Part shown: piece by piece, positions 18,279 to 27,287 of the stretch
How positions within the stretch are numbered: the stretch's first letter is position 1
How the letters are laid out: each line of letters begins with the position of its first letter
Source of the DNA: Pseudolabrys sp. Root1462
Lineage (GTDB): Bacteria > Pseudomonadota > Alphaproteobacteria > Rhizobiales > Xanthobacteraceae
Length of the DNA: 64,000 bases
NCBI RefSeq assembly: GCF_001426945.1
Contig: NZ_LMFS01000001.1
Coordinates: 2,934,922 to 2,998,921 of the forward strand
Direction: 5' to 3'
Notes under the pieces: model-generated
The model's database searches: none
What the model was told of the DNA's origin: nothing
The model's input: only the letters and a program-made list of their open reading frames with translations
Made by a program: the position numbers and the translations under genes

Positions 18279-19202
18279 TTAGGATAGCTTGGCGATGACG
18301 CGATCGGCGATCTGATGAGCCGTGAGGCCGAGGCGTTCGCGCGCATGCTCCTGCTCGCCCGATTCCTTGAAAAACTTGTCGGGCGTACCGATGCGCATGA
18401 GCTTGCGGGTGTCGCAACCGTTGTCGACCGTCCACTCGGCGACGGCCGAGCCGAAACCGCCGATCAGGCTATGCTCTTCGAGAGTAACGACGAGCTTGAA
18501 CTTGTTCAGAGCCTCGGCGATGCAGGCCTCATCCAGCGGCTTGGCGGTATGGAAGCTGACGACGCGCGCCGACTTGCCCTTCGCTTCCAGAAGCTTTCCA
18601 GCTTCGACCGCCTCCGGCAGCATGTTGCCGTGGGACAGCAGGCAGACGTCTCTGCCCTCGGCGATGGTGATGGCCTTACCGATCTGGAAGTTCTCGATCG
18701 GGCCCTGATGGATCTTCGGCTCGCCCTTCTTGCCCATGCGGATATAGGCCGGGTGTTCCTGCTTCATCACCGCGCGCAGCGCCGCGCGCACTTCCCAGGC
18801 ATCGCCCGGCGAAATCACGACGAGGTTCGGCAGCGCGCGCAGGAAAGCGATGTCCTCGCAGGCGTGATGCGTCGGCCCAAGGCCGGCGTAAGCAAGTCCA
18901 GCGCCAACCGCGACCACCGTCACCGGCACGTCGTGATAGCAGACGTCGGTGCGGATCTGTTCGAGGCAGCGCGTGGTGACAAAGGGCGTGATCGTATAGG
19001 TGACCGGGCGCAGACCGTTCATGGCGAGGCCGGCGGCCAGACCGGTCATGTTCGCTTCGGCGACTCCGCAGTTGAAGAAGCGGGTCGGATGCTTGTCCTT
19101 GAACTTGTCGAACAGGCGGTTGCCAATGTCGCCCGACAGCATGACGACGCGCTCGTCGTCATCCCCAAGTTTGGTCAGTTCGTCGGCGAATGCGTTTCTC
19201 AT
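18279..19202 (-). CDS. Transketolase-like enzyme, C-terminal (Pyr) subunit
   Basis: A 307-residue protein made of the pyrimidine-binding and C-terminal domains of transketolase (YTITPFVTTRCLEQIR and LEEHSLIGGFGSAVAEW). It is the partner of the upstream N-terminal subunit and overlaps it by 4 bases. Split transketolases outside central metabolism often serve secondary sugar synthesis, moving a two-carbon ketol unit to an aldose or to a keto-sugar nucleotide. The cofactor-activating glutamate is expected around CGVAEANMTGLAAGLA (AE at about residues 48-49). Confidence 0.9.
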   Translation of the reverse strand: MRNAFADELTKLGDDDERVVMLSGDIGNRLFDKFKDKHPTRFFNCGVAEANMTGLAAGLAMNGLRPVTYTITPFVTTRCLEQIRTDVCYHDVPVTVVAVGAGLAYAGLGPTHHACEDIAFLRALPNLVVISPGDAWEVRAALRAVMKQEHPAYIRMGKKGEPKIHQGPIENFQIGKAITIAEGRDVCLLSHGNMLPEAVEAGKLLEAKGKSARVVSFHTAKPLDEACIAEALNKFKLVVTLEEHSLIGGFGSAVAEWTVDNGCDTRKLMRIGTPDKFFKESGEQEHARERLGLTAHQIADRVIAKLS

Positions 19203-20059
19203 GACAGACCCAGTTCCTGACGCGCCTTGACGACCTCTTCCGCGGTCGGCGCGCGATAATGCCAGTTGTTGTCGTCCTCCATGAAGGACACGCCTTTGCC
19301 CTTGACGGTGTTGGCGATGAAGGCGACCGGCTTGCTCGAGCCATTCGGCACGTCGGCCAGCGCCGTGGCGACGGCGCCGATATCGTGGCCGTCGATCTCA
19401 TAGGCGTCCCAGCCGAAGCTTTCCCACTTCTCGCGCAGCGGCGAAAGCTGCAGCGTTTCGTTCGACCGCGCCGTCGCCTGCCATTTGTTGTAATCGACGA
19501 TGACGCAGAGATTGGCGAGCTTCTGGGCCGAGGCAAACATCGCCGCCTCCCAGACCGAGCCTTCGTTGCATTCGCCGTCCGACATCAGGGCGAAGACGCG
19601 GTAATTGGCGCCCTTGTCCTTGACCTTGGCCGACAACGCGTGACCGTTAGCGATCGGCAGGCCGTGACCGAGCGAGCCGGTCGCCGCCTCGATGCCCGGC
19701 AACATGTTGGCGGGCGGATGCTCGGCCAGCTTACCGCCGTCCTTAGTGTAGGTCTCCAGCAGGTCGCGCGGGAAATAGCCGCGGTGCGCCAAAGTGGCGT
19801 AAATCGCCATCGCGGCATGGCCCTTCGACAGGATGAAGCGGTCGCGGCCGTCGTCGGTCGGCTTGGCCGGGTCGATGTTGAGCGCGTGCCAGTAGGCCGC
19901 GGTCAGGATGTCGATGCAGGATAGGCACGAGGCGAGATGGGCGGAGCCAGTCTTGTGGCTCATGCCGATGACTTCGCCACGCAGCTCGGCGGCCTGCTTT
20001 CTCAGGAAGGCGACGTCGGGCGTATTCGCCTTGCGGCTGATGGGGCTGATCTGGTTCAT
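19199..20059 (-). CDS. Transketolase-like enzyme, N-terminal (ThDP-binding) subunit
   Basis: A 286-residue protein that carries the ThDP diphosphate-binding motif MSDGECNEGSVWEAAMFA and VIVDYNKWQ. The substrate-phosphate region includes HKTGSAHLASCLSCIDIL and LSKGHAAMAIYA. It pairs with the downstream C-terminal subunit to form an active transketolase. The 4-base overlaps on both sides (with the epimerase upstream and the Pyr subunit downstream) show tight operon structure and suggest both are dedicated to the same sugar pathway as the epimerase. Confidence 0.92.
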   Translation of the reverse strand: MNQISPISRKANTPDVAFLRKQAAELRGEVIGMSHKTGSAHLASCLSCIDILTAAYWHALNIDPAKPTDDGRDRFILSKGHAAMAIYATLAHRGYFPRDLLETYTKDGGKLAEHPPANMLPGIEAATGSLGHGLPIANGHALSAKVKDKGANYRVFALMSDGECNEGSVWEAAMFASAQKLANLCVIVDYNKWQATARSNETLQLSPLREKWESFGWDAYEIDGHDIGAVATALADVPNGSSKPVAFIANTVKGKGVSFMEDDNNWHYRAPTAEEVVKARQELGLS

Positions 20060-21054
20060 GGCTTGTGAATATAGGTGGATGGGAGGTTCGGCAATTCTTT
20101 CTCGAAACGGCGGGCCCAGGCGGTTACGTCCTCGACGCCGGCCTCGAGGGAGATTTCATCCTTCCAGCCGAGTTCCGTGCGTAGTTTGGCGCTGTCCAGC
20201 ATGTAGGCAGCGTCCTTGCCCGGTCGTTCCGGGCCGAGTTCGACGCACTCGTCGAACGCCTTGCCCATCTTGGCGAGGATGATTTCTACCAGTTTCCGGA
20301 TCGTGACAAGCTCATATCCGGAAATATGGTACGTGTCACCGATATTGCCCTTGAGCGCGATTTTCAGCGTCGCGTCAGACACATCGCGCATGTGAATAAA
20401 TACACGCTCAGAGAGACCGCCGCCGTCGAGGCGCAGCTTCTGCCCAGTCATGGCCGCGAACACCGTCCGCGGCACGATCCGATACAACTGCTGGCCGGGG
20501 CCATAGACATTGGCGGCCCGGGTCGAGACCGCCGGCAAGTGGAAGGTATCGACGAAGGTCTTGAGGCTCATGTCGCCAGCCGCGCGCGACACCGCGTAGG
20601 GCGTCGACGGGTTGAAGGGGGTACCCTCCTTCACCCAGCCCTCCGTCGAGCCATAGACCTCCGGCGTCGTCACATGGACATAGCGGTCAAGGAAATCGAG
20701 GCTGCGCAACAGCACGTGCAGCCGAACGGTGGAGACGACGTTGGTCATCATCCAGTCGTCGGGATGATCCCAGCTCTGGCCGACCATCGACTGGGCGGCG
20801 AAATTGACCACATGCGAAAACCTCTCGCGCTTTACGAGTCCACCCAGCGCGTCGAGGTCATGGTTGATATCGACCTTCTCGAAACGCACCGAACCCGGAT
20901 GCTTGCGCCACTTGTAGGGCAGCATCGCCTCGTGCGGCTCCGGGGAGCGAGACGTCGCGACGACGTCGTAGCCCTTCTCGGCGAGGTAATCGACGAAGGT
21001 GGCGCCCGAAAAAGAATTCGAGCCCAAGACGAGAAAGCGTTCTGCACTGGCCAT
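20056..21054 (-). CDS. NAD-dependent sugar-nucleotide epimerase/dehydratase with YxxxR
   Basis: A 332-residue extended SDR similar to GDP-mannose or dTDP-glucose 4,6-dehydratases. The NAD loop is GSNSFSG (11-17), NFAAQSMVGQSWDHP follows, and the dehydratase catalytic segment reads TTPEVYGS. The normal YxxxK is replaced by YAVSR (Y153, R157), and the dehydratase Asp-Glu pair by Pro-Glu (P131-E132). The change could alter or abolish full dehydratase chemistry, although the surrounding fold is well kept, so the gene is probably functional. It overlaps the transketolase N-subunit gene by 4 bases, suggesting that the transketolase acts on its product or supplies its substrate. Confidence 0.85.
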   Translation of the reverse strand: MASAERFLVLGSNSFSGATFVDYLAEKGYDVVATSRSPEPHEAMLPYKWRKHPGSVRFEKVDINHDLDALGGLVKRERFSHVVNFAAQSMVGQSWDHPDDWMMTNVVSTVRLHVLLRSLDFLDRYVHVTTPEVYGSTEGWVKEGTPFNPSTPYAVSRAAGDMSLKTFVDTFHLPAVSTRAANVYGPGQQLYRIVPRTVFAAMTGQKLRLDGGGLSERVFIHMRDVSDATLKIALKGNIGDTYHISGYELVTIRKLVEIILAKMGKAFDECVELGPERPGKDAAYMLDSAKLRTELGWKDEISLEAGVEDVTAWARRFEKELPNLPSTYIHKP

Positions 21055-21070
21055 GATCGTTTATCGGTTC

Positions 21071-22237
21071 TCAGAACCGGTTCCCATAAACATGAAAAAT
21101 GTTGTTACTCTTGCGGGCCGCGTCGAGATCGGACTTCAGCCGCTCCACCTCCAGATCAGGAAACAGAGCGCGAAATCGCTGATCTTCAGCAAGTGTCAAC
21201 AGGACCTGGATCATTCCTCGTTCTCCGACGTGGATGGCGTCAACAAACTCGCTCGCCTCATCGTTGAATGAGACGCAACACAAATCAAAGAACGGTATTC
21301 CCAATTGTTCGAACTTGCGGGACATCGCTTCGCTCTCGAATTCACGCCAGAGGCCGGCATAGGGGCGATACCCCGGATCGTTGTTCAAAAATTCGACCGA
21401 CGCCTTCAGATACGGGAGCTGCATGGCGACTAGCTTAACGCCACGATCCCGCGCCAAAGCGGCAAGACGTTCCAATGCGGCCATCTGGCGAGCGTCAATA
21501 TGCGGGGCGCCAGGGACCGATTCGATAAGGCCTCGGTTGTTCTTCGTCTGATCGGTGGCAGAAGCGATGAGACCGGTTGGATAGCGATATGAGCCGTCAA
21601 CGCGAAAGCCGGCCTGGGTCGCCATCGCATCAATGCCAATCAGCCTCATACCATCGAGTTTCGCTGGCTCCTCGCCTGAAAGCCGCGGCAAGACGTAGTT
21701 CTTCAGAAGTGCCGGGCGGCTAGTCATAAGCCTGATGAAGTTGAAGAAACTATCATAGCGGAAGCGCCATTCATTGTCGAAATACATCGCCCGCTGTTCG
21801 CCCACAGACTTTTCGTAGGCGTCGCTGAACATGAAATAGTCAATCTCAACGATAATCGTGCGTGGTTTACTGACCCTCGTGATGCGATCAACCATCTGAA
21901 ACATCTGTTCGAGGTTCCAAGACGTGAACGACGCGTTGTAAAGCCGGTAGGGCTTGAACATCGCACTTCGCATCTGTCCGGCGCGCGACGAACTTACGAC
22001 GACGATTTCCGGATTTTGCGCAGCGATAATGGGCAGCTTGTACGCAGCCCAGTATCGCAAATCACCGGGCAGAACGATCGTGTCAGGCTGGCGTATCTGT
22101 TCTTTTCCCGCGACAGCCGGCAATCTGATGGAGCCGCTGGCGATACCGATGTATTCGAGCGCACCAATGCTGCCGCCGACCAGGGCCGCGACCAGAACCG
22201 CAATGATCGTCAAATAACGCGCGATACCGATCCGCAT
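21071..22237 (-). CDS. Membrane-anchored SGNH-like protein (probable O-acetylation partner)
   Basis: A 388-residue protein from the ATG at 22237, which leaves a 7-base gap from the upstream gene (the open frame reaches 22285). One N-terminal membrane segment (about residues 5-27) is followed by a periplasmic region. VVVSSSRAGQMRS resembles the SGNH block I serine loop, and FVDAIHVGERG has the DxxH of block V. Together with the MBOAT gene two genes upstream, this suggests the AlgI/AlgJ- or PatA/PatB-type division of labour: MBOAT moves acetyl across the membrane and the SGNH protein places it on the polysaccharide. I do not recognise a named family. Confidence 0.7.
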   Translation of the reverse strand: MRIGIARYLTIIAVLVAALVGGSIGALEYIGIASGSIRLPAVAGKEQIRQPDTIVLPGDLRYWAAYKLPIIAAQNPEIVVVSSSRAGQMRSAMFKPYRLYNASFTSWNLEQMFQMVDRITRVSKPRTIIVEIDYFMFSDAYEKSVGEQRAMYFDNEWRFRYDSFFNFIRLMTSRPALLKNYVLPRLSGEEPAKLDGMRLIGIDAMATQAGFRVDGSYRYPTGLIASATDQTKNNRGLIESVPGAPHIDARQMAALERLAALARDRGVKLVAMQLPYLKASVEFLNNDPGYRPYAGLWREFESEAMSRKFEQLGIPFFDLCCVSFNDEASEFVDAIHVGERGMIQVLLTLAEDQRFRALFPDLEVERLKSDLDAARKSNNIFHVYGNRF

Positions 22238-22244
22238 GCCTGTC

Positions 22245-23318
22245 CTAACGCCCCGGAGAGCCCGCCGCGGATGCGCGCGGGGCACTGTCGCTGATGCGTT
22301 TGAACGTCTGGCTCTTCTCTAATTCACCGAAAAAGTAATCGGAGAACTTGGTCGCCCCCTTCTTGTCGAGATGGCCTCCCCCGTCGACCGACGAGAAGTT
22401 GTCGAATGGTGGAACGATCAGTTCGACGCCCAAGGCTGCGGCGAGCTCGCGCGCCTGCTGTACGCAGGCCTGACTGTGCGGCACCAGCGTGAACACCACC
22501 TGACCGCCAATCTTCTGAATAAAGTTGCGACCAATCTCGATCTGTTCCTTGCTGGCGTGGCAGACCCGCCCGGTGTCGAAAACAATCGACTTGTTGTCCG
22601 GGGCTCTATAGCGGGGGTTGCCGTCGAGATTGACGTTGCCATTGGCGACGTTGCGCGGAATTCCCGGGTTGGCGTAGCCTGCGATCCAATCCTCAAGACG
22701 CCACCGCAGATTTTGCCCGGCAACGTTCACGAACCCCTGCAACCGCCCATGATTGGTCGCCGGAATAACGACTGTTTTCGGACCGAGCGTCAGATCCATG
22801 CCTCGGCTAAAGAAATGGATGATCTGATCATCGACGTTGATAATCCAGAGCTTTGGACGAATCTTCCATTGCTCGATTACGCCGAGCGAGAACTCGCCGC
22901 CGCGGATGCCGATGAAAGACATGTTATAGAGCCGAAGACGGTGATCGTCGCCGAACTTGCGCAGCACGTCGCGATCGAAAGCGTACGAAACGAAAGATGG
23001 ACCCAAGATGACGATGTCGGCCTTCTTGGCCTCTGACACCGAGGGCCCTACGTTATGATAGAAGAGTTCTTGATCTTGGATCTCCGGCACAAACCGCCCG
23101 CCATAGTCGCGATACCAGCGATGATCGTTATTGGGATAGATCGGGCCGAACGGATTCTGCGACACGATTGCGGGTGCAACCTGCGTATAGCCCGCGAAGG
23201 CATACAGAGAGAGCAATAAAATTGAGCCAGCTATCACGGTGAGGTAGAGCACGACTTTACCGAAATCGCACCCCAACTCCGTCTCGGCTTCTGGAGATTT
23301 GACTACACCCATCATCAC
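22245..23318 (-). CDS. SGNH-like membrane-anchored protein with LGPSF and DGGGHLD motifs
   Basis: A 357-residue protein with one membrane helix (about 22-44) and a periplasmic domain. VILGPSFVSYAFD (S108) and DGGGHLDKKGA (D312, H316) are the likely catalytic serine and acid/histidine elements of an SGNH-type hydrolase/acyltransferase. It lies between the MBOAT gene (8 bases upstream) and the other SGNH-like gene, so O-acetylation of the exported glycan is the best guess. A clear paralogue is encoded at 41214-42245, sharing WYRDYxGR, NMSFIGIRGGEFS and WIINVDDQ. A cysteine pair (VCHASK, SQACVQQ) may form a periplasmic disulfide. Confidence 0.75.
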   Translation of the reverse strand: MMMGVVKSPEAETELGCDFGKVVLYLTVIAGSILLLSLYAFAGYTQVAPAIVSQNPFGPIYPNNDHRWYRDYGGRFVPEIQDQELFYHNVGPSVSEAKKADIVILGPSFVSYAFDRDVLRKFGDDHRLRLYNMSFIGIRGGEFSLGVIEQWKIRPKLWIINVDDQIIHFFSRGMDLTLGPKTVVIPATNHGRLQGFVNVAGQNLRWRLEDWIAGYANPGIPRNVANGNVNLDGNPRYRAPDNKSIVFDTGRVCHASKEQIEIGRNFIQKIGGQVVFTLVPHSQACVQQARELAAALGVELIVPPFDNFSSVDGGGHLDKKGATKFSDYFFGELEKSQTFKRISDSAPRASAAGSPGR

Positions 23319-23326
23319 TCACCCAG

Positions 23327-24838
23327 TCAGAACTGGAAATACAGGAACGGGCTGATACCACCGGCGACCAACGTAGCGATGAGGCCTGCGCTCAACAGCA
23401 GAGTAGTTGTGATCGCCCAAATGACACTCGGTGACCAGCCGAAACGCGCCAGGCTGAACGGCCGAGGATTCTCGTAGATCTCGAGGCCCACCCGTTGCTG
23501 CGGCTGGAACATGTCGATGATGTTTGGCATCAGGATACAGATCGCGTAGCCGACCGCGATCGCGACTGCGCAATACGTGCCCCCGATGGCGCTGGTGCTG
23601 CGCCAGTCGAAAGCGCCAAAACTAAACATCGCGGCCAGGAGACGCTTGGCGGCCGAGAACGAGTCCGCGCGGAAAAACACCCAAGCCACGACGACTGCAA
23701 GCTGTGTGATCACCAGCGAGCACAGCGCGTAGACGAACGTCTTCGACAAACTTTTGAGGACCGGCACGCGATTGAAGGTTCGCGTCCAGTAGTGATTGAT
23801 GACGAGATAAACGCCGTGCAGTCCGCCCCACACCACAAACGTCCAGCCGGCGCCATGCCACAGGCCGCCCAGCAGCATGGTCACCGCGAGATTGAAATTG
23901 CGCATGGCCGCGCCATGACGGTTACCGCCGAGCGGGATGTAGAGGTAGTCGCGCAAGAAGCGGGACAGCGAAATGTGCCACCGGCGCCAAAACTCGACGA
24001 TGCTCTGGGCCTTGTAAGGCGAGTCGAAGTTGAACGGCAGTTTGATCCGGAACATGGTGGACAGGCCGATCGCCATGTCCGAATAGCCGGAGAAATCGAA
24101 GTAGATCTGCAGCGAGTACGATAACACGCCGACCCAGGCGTCACCCGATGTCACGGCCCCCTTCGACGCATTCGTGAAGACCGGATCGGCAAGCAACGCG
24201 AGACCGTCGGCGATGACCGCTTTCTTGAACATGCCGATTGCGAAGATCGTCAACCCGATAGCGAAACGCTCGACCGAAAACCGCCGATTCTCCTCCGCGC
24301 CGAATTGCGGCATCATCTCGCTGTGATGCAGAATCGGACCGGCAATCAGATGCGGAAAATACGTTACGAAGAGGACATACTTCGAGAAATTACGCTCGTT
24401 GGGATAGCCGCTATAGACGTCCACAAGGTACGCGATCTGGGTGAACGTGAAGAACGATATGCCGAGCGGCAGCGCGATCTTGGCGAACTGGACATGAAGA
24501 CCCGTCAAGTGATTGAGGGTGTCGATTCCGAAATTGGTGTACTTGAAGAATGCAAGCGCCGCGAGATTGGCGACGATCGCCACCAGGAACGCCCTTTTGC
24601 GCGCGACCGAACCCGGCGGCAGATGCGCCATCCGGAAGCCCATCAAATAATTGAAAATGATCGATACCGCGATGATCGGAACGAATTTGACGTTCCAGAC
24701 GCCGTAGAACACCAGCGAAGCGCCGGCGAGCCATGTAATTTGATAGAGCGGGTTGCGCGCGAGGCGAGCAATAACGAAATAGCCGATAAGCGTAATCGGC
24801 AAATAAAGGAATATGAAATTATACTGTGTGAAGAGCAT
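23327..24838 (-). CDS. MBOAT family membrane O-acyltransferase (AlgI-like)
   Basis: A 503-residue polytopic protein typical of AlgI/DltB-type MBOATs. FWRRWHISLSRFLRDYLY spans about 283-300, and LGGLWHGAGWTFVVWGGLHG has the conserved histidines H328 and H341. It would transfer acetyl from a cytosolic donor through the inner membrane for polysaccharide O-acetylation. It is followed within 8 bases by two SGNH-like periplasmic proteins in the same direction, a standard partner arrangement. Confidence 0.93.
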   Translation of the reverse strand: MLFTQYNFIFLYLPITLIGYFVIARLARNPLYQITWLAGASLVFYGVWNVKFVPIIAVSIIFNYLMGFRMAHLPPGSVARKRAFLVAIVANLAALAFFKYTNFGIDTLNHLTGLHVQFAKIALPLGISFFTFTQIAYLVDVYSGYPNERNFSKYVLFVTYFPHLIAGPILHHSEMMPQFGAEENRRFSVERFAIGLTIFAIGMFKKAVIADGLALLADPVFTNASKGAVTSGDAWVGVLSYSLQIYFDFSGYSDMAIGLSTMFRIKLPFNFDSPYKAQSIVEFWRRWHISLSRFLRDYLYIPLGGNRHGAAMRNFNLAVTMLLGGLWHGAGWTFVVWGGLHGVYLVINHYWTRTFNRVPVLKSLSKTFVYALCSLVITQLAVVVAWVFFRADSFSAAKRLLAAMFSFGAFDWRSTSAIGGTYCAVAIAVGYAICILMPNIIDMFQPQQRVGLEIYENPRPFSLARFGWSPSVIWAITTTLLLSAGLIATLVAGGISPFLYFQF

Positions 24839-24923
24839 ACGCTATGGCCCCGCGAAGCTTCAGTTCCTGCAGTTTCGCACGCAATATTCTTGGGAAAAAC
24901 ACCCGGATGGCTGGCTGCCGAAA

Positions 24924-25529
24924 CTAGTAGCCTGCATTGACGGGCACGATGTCGTCGCGTTGAGCGTGAAGCCATTGCATCAGCATATGACCGACGATGA
25001 CTTGAGTATCTTCCGCGATCTGCATGTCGTTGATTTCGAAATGGATCGGAACGTCCGCCAGGCTCTTGGCCTTGCCCCCGGAGTAGCCGAGAAAGGCATA
25101 GCTCGTCATGCCGAGATGCCGGGCCTCCTCGAGCGCCTTGACGATGTTCGGCGAATTGCCGGAACCCGAGAATACAATCAGCACATCGCTCTTGCGCGCC
25201 AGCACCGAAAGCTGAAGCGAAAAGACCGTGTCGTAGCCCTCGTCGTTGGCCAAACAGGTGACGACCGACGGGTTGGCGACAAGAGAGTGCGCCCGCAGTC
25301 CCGACCCTTGTCTTTTTGACAGGGCGTAGATGAAATCATTCGCCAGATGCGTGGCGTTGCCGGCGCTGCCGCCGTTGCCAGCGAAGAACACCTGACGGCC
25401 CGAACGCCAACAATCACGCAGCTCCTCCGCCAGGCGCTCGACTGGCGCCCAATCGAAGGAGTTCAGAACGGATGCAAGCCGGTCGCTGTAGGCGGCGAAG
25501 TGCTGCTTCGGCGGAATAACGTCACTCAT
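24924..25529 (-). CDS. SIS-domain sugar-phosphate isomerase (second GmhA-like)
   Basis: A 201-residue protein from the ATG at 25529, which overlaps the upstream epimerase stop as ATGA. SIS motifs are FFAGNGGSAGNATHLANDF and VFSGSGNSPNIVKALE. It resembles the phosphoheptose isomerases found in GDP-heptose and related clusters together with an HldE-like kinase and a sugar nucleotidyltransferase, both of which lie just upstream. It is clearly diverged from the SIS protein at 13184-13786. It probably converts a ketose-7-phosphate (or longer) to the aldose. Confidence 0.87.
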   Translation of the reverse strand: MSDVIPPKQHFAAYSDRLASVLNSFDWAPVERLAEELRDCWRSGRQVFFAGNGGSAGNATHLANDFIYALSKRQGSGLRAHSLVANPSVVTCLANDEGYDTVFSLQLSVLARKSDVLIVFSGSGNSPNIVKALEEARHLGMTSYAFLGYSGGKAKSLADVPIHFEINDMQIAEDTQVIVGHMLMQWLHAQRDDIVPVNAGY

Positions 25530-26464
25530 TGCGCCGCGGCCTTCTCCATCCACTTCAGATTGTACCAGCGATCTTCGTTGGTCAGCTTGCCCTGCGAGTA
25601 CATGCCAATCAGCTCCTTGATGGCGTCCTCGACAGTCTTCGTCGGCTTGAAGCCGGTCGCCAGGAGCTTATCCGAGTTAACGCGATAACTGCGCGGGTCG
25701 TTCGATTCGGAGACGATAATTTCGGCCGGCACGTATTTCTGGACCATCTTGGCAATGTCCAGAATCGAGATGTTCTCGAAACCAGCGTTGTAGACGCCCG
25801 TGTGCTCGGGATGATCGAGAAGGAACAGGTAGAGATCGGTGATGTCGTCGATGTGGATGTTCGGGCGGGTCTGATCGCCGCCGAATACGGTGATCCGGCC
25901 GTTCAGCAGCGCCTGCATGGTGAGCATGTTGACCGACACATCTAGGCGCTGCCGCGGCGAATAACCGCACACGGTCGCCGGGCGCACGATCTGCACCACC
26001 ATGTCGTCCGAGTAGGACAGTAGGATGCGCTCGCCGCACATCTTGGTCTTATTGTACTCCGAGATAGGAACAAGCTCGAGATCTTCGGTAACTTGCTGTT
26101 CCTCCTTCACACCATAAACGCTGCCAGAAGAAGCATAGATAAACCGCTTGATGCCATGACGTTTGGCTTTGTCAGCAAGCTCCATGGTCGCAAGGCAAGA
26201 AACTTCCCAGGTCAGTTTGGGATTCAGATCCCCGCACGGATCGTTGGCGATGCTTGACAGATGAATAATGGCGTCGATGCCGGTCAGATCGATCAGATCC
26301 TTATCTCGGACATCCGCGCTGACGATGGTCAGGTCGGGGTGCGGCTCGAGAAAATTCCCAAACCACATGATATCGACGCCGACCACCTGGTGTCCGGCCT
26401 TGAGAAGCTTGGGGACCAGGACGCTACCCTTATAGCCGCAAGCTCCGGTAACGAGGACCTTCAT
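25526..26464 (-). CDS. NAD-dependent epimerase/dehydratase (UDP-glucose 4-epimerase-like)
   Basis: A 312-residue extended SDR. It has TGACGYKG at the N terminus, ASSGSVYG, and a normal YNKTK (Y137/K141) active site. ATG 26464 begins MKVLVTGACGYKG. The GTG at 26473 is possible, and neither has a strong ribosome site. Expected roles are epimerisation or dehydration of a nucleotide sugar. Together with the neighbouring SIS isomerase (ATGA overlap), nucleotidyltransferase and kinase, it suggests an HldD-like or GDP-heptose-modifying step. NAD preference is suggested by GVDIMWFG. Confidence 0.87.
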   Translation of the reverse strand: MKVLVTGACGYKGSVLVPKLLKAGHQVVGVDIMWFGNFLEPHPDLTIVSADVRDKDLIDLTGIDAIIHLSSIANDPCGDLNPKLTWEVSCLATMELADKAKRHGIKRFIYASSGSVYGVKEEQQVTEDLELVPISEYNKTKMCGERILLSYSDDMVVQIVRPATVCGYSPRQRLDVSVNMLTMQALLNGRITVFGGDQTRPNIHIDDITDLYLFLLDHPEHTGVYNAGFENISILDIAKMVQKYVPAEIIVSESNDPRSYRVNSDKLLATGFKPTKTVEDAIKELIGMYSQGKLTNEDRWYNLKWMEKAAAQ

Positions 26465-26579
26465 TAGACCCACCCCATCGAGTATTTCGTGAAAGCGGCA
26501 TGGAACTCCGCAGCCGGGGCGATCCGGCGTTTCGGATCATCTTGCTGTGAATTCAATAAGCTCGCCCAGCTTCGAAGGG

Positions 26580-27278
26580 CTATTTCTTATACTCAGAGTT
26601 CGCCCGGCGCAAGCTTTCAGGCGTTCCGATATCTCTATGATATCTATTTGTTTCAACAGCAATTATACGGCCAACCAGCTCGGGCATGACCTCCGTTGAA
26701 AGGTCAATTTCCCGCTTCGAATGCGCCGCCACGATATCGATAACGGACGGCTCGAGAATGTAGACGGCGGCGTTGGCAAGGTTGCCCGGCGGGTCAGCCA
26801 CTTTCTCGTGAAACGCCATCACCACCCCGCGGGAATCCAGTTCCAGGATACCACAGGAACGGGGATCGTCGGTCCTGAAGGCTAGCATCGTCATCAGACA
26901 GCCGGCGGGTCGGTTGGCATGAGCGGTTCTCAATTCCGCGACATCGAAATCGGTCAGATTATCGGCATGGCCGACGAGGAATGGCTCCGATCCAAACCAA
27001 TCTCGGTTGGCCAAAATTGTCCCACCCGTCCCGAGCAGGCTTGCTTCGAACACCAAATCGATTTTTGAACGCCACGCCGATGCAGCCACGTGAGTCTCGA
27101 CCTTTTCGGCGAGATAATGCGTATTGATTAGGATGGGCTCGATGCCATTACTTAAAAGATTTTCCAGCCAATAGTCGAGCAAAGGGCGCCCGTGAATCGG
27201 CACCAGACATTTGGGGATCGTATCGGTTATCGGCCGCAGACGCGTGCCCATGCCAGCGGCAAGCAACAACGCGCGCAT
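26580..27278 (-). CDS. Sugar-1-phosphate nucleotidyltransferase
   Basis: A 232-residue NTP_transferase protein. LLAAGMGTRLRPITDTIPKCL holds the nucleotide-binding loop and the conserved PKxL lysine, and GTGGTILANRDWF, VGHADNLTDFD and FHEKVADPPG mark the sugar-phosphate and metal sites. The length and motifs fit the HddC/RmlA/ManC-like short family that makes GDP-, UDP- or dTDP-sugars from sugar-1-phosphate. It lies 9 bases after the kinase/nucleotidyltransferase fusion. Its role is probably to activate the sugar made by the same operon, with HddC (GDP-heptose) the best comparison. Confidence 0.88.
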   Translation of the reverse strand: MRALLLAAGMGTRLRPITDTIPKCLVPIHGRPLLDYWLENLLSNGIEPILINTHYLAEKVETHVAASAWRSKIDLVFEASLLGTGGTILANRDWFGSEPFLVGHADNLTDFDVAELRTAHANRPAGCLMTMLAFRTDDPRSCGILELDSRGVVMAFHEKVADPPGNLANAAVYILEPSVIDIVAAHSKREIDLSTEVMPELVGRIIAVETNRYHRDIGTPESLRRANSEYKK

Positions 27279-27287
27279 GCCGACGCC

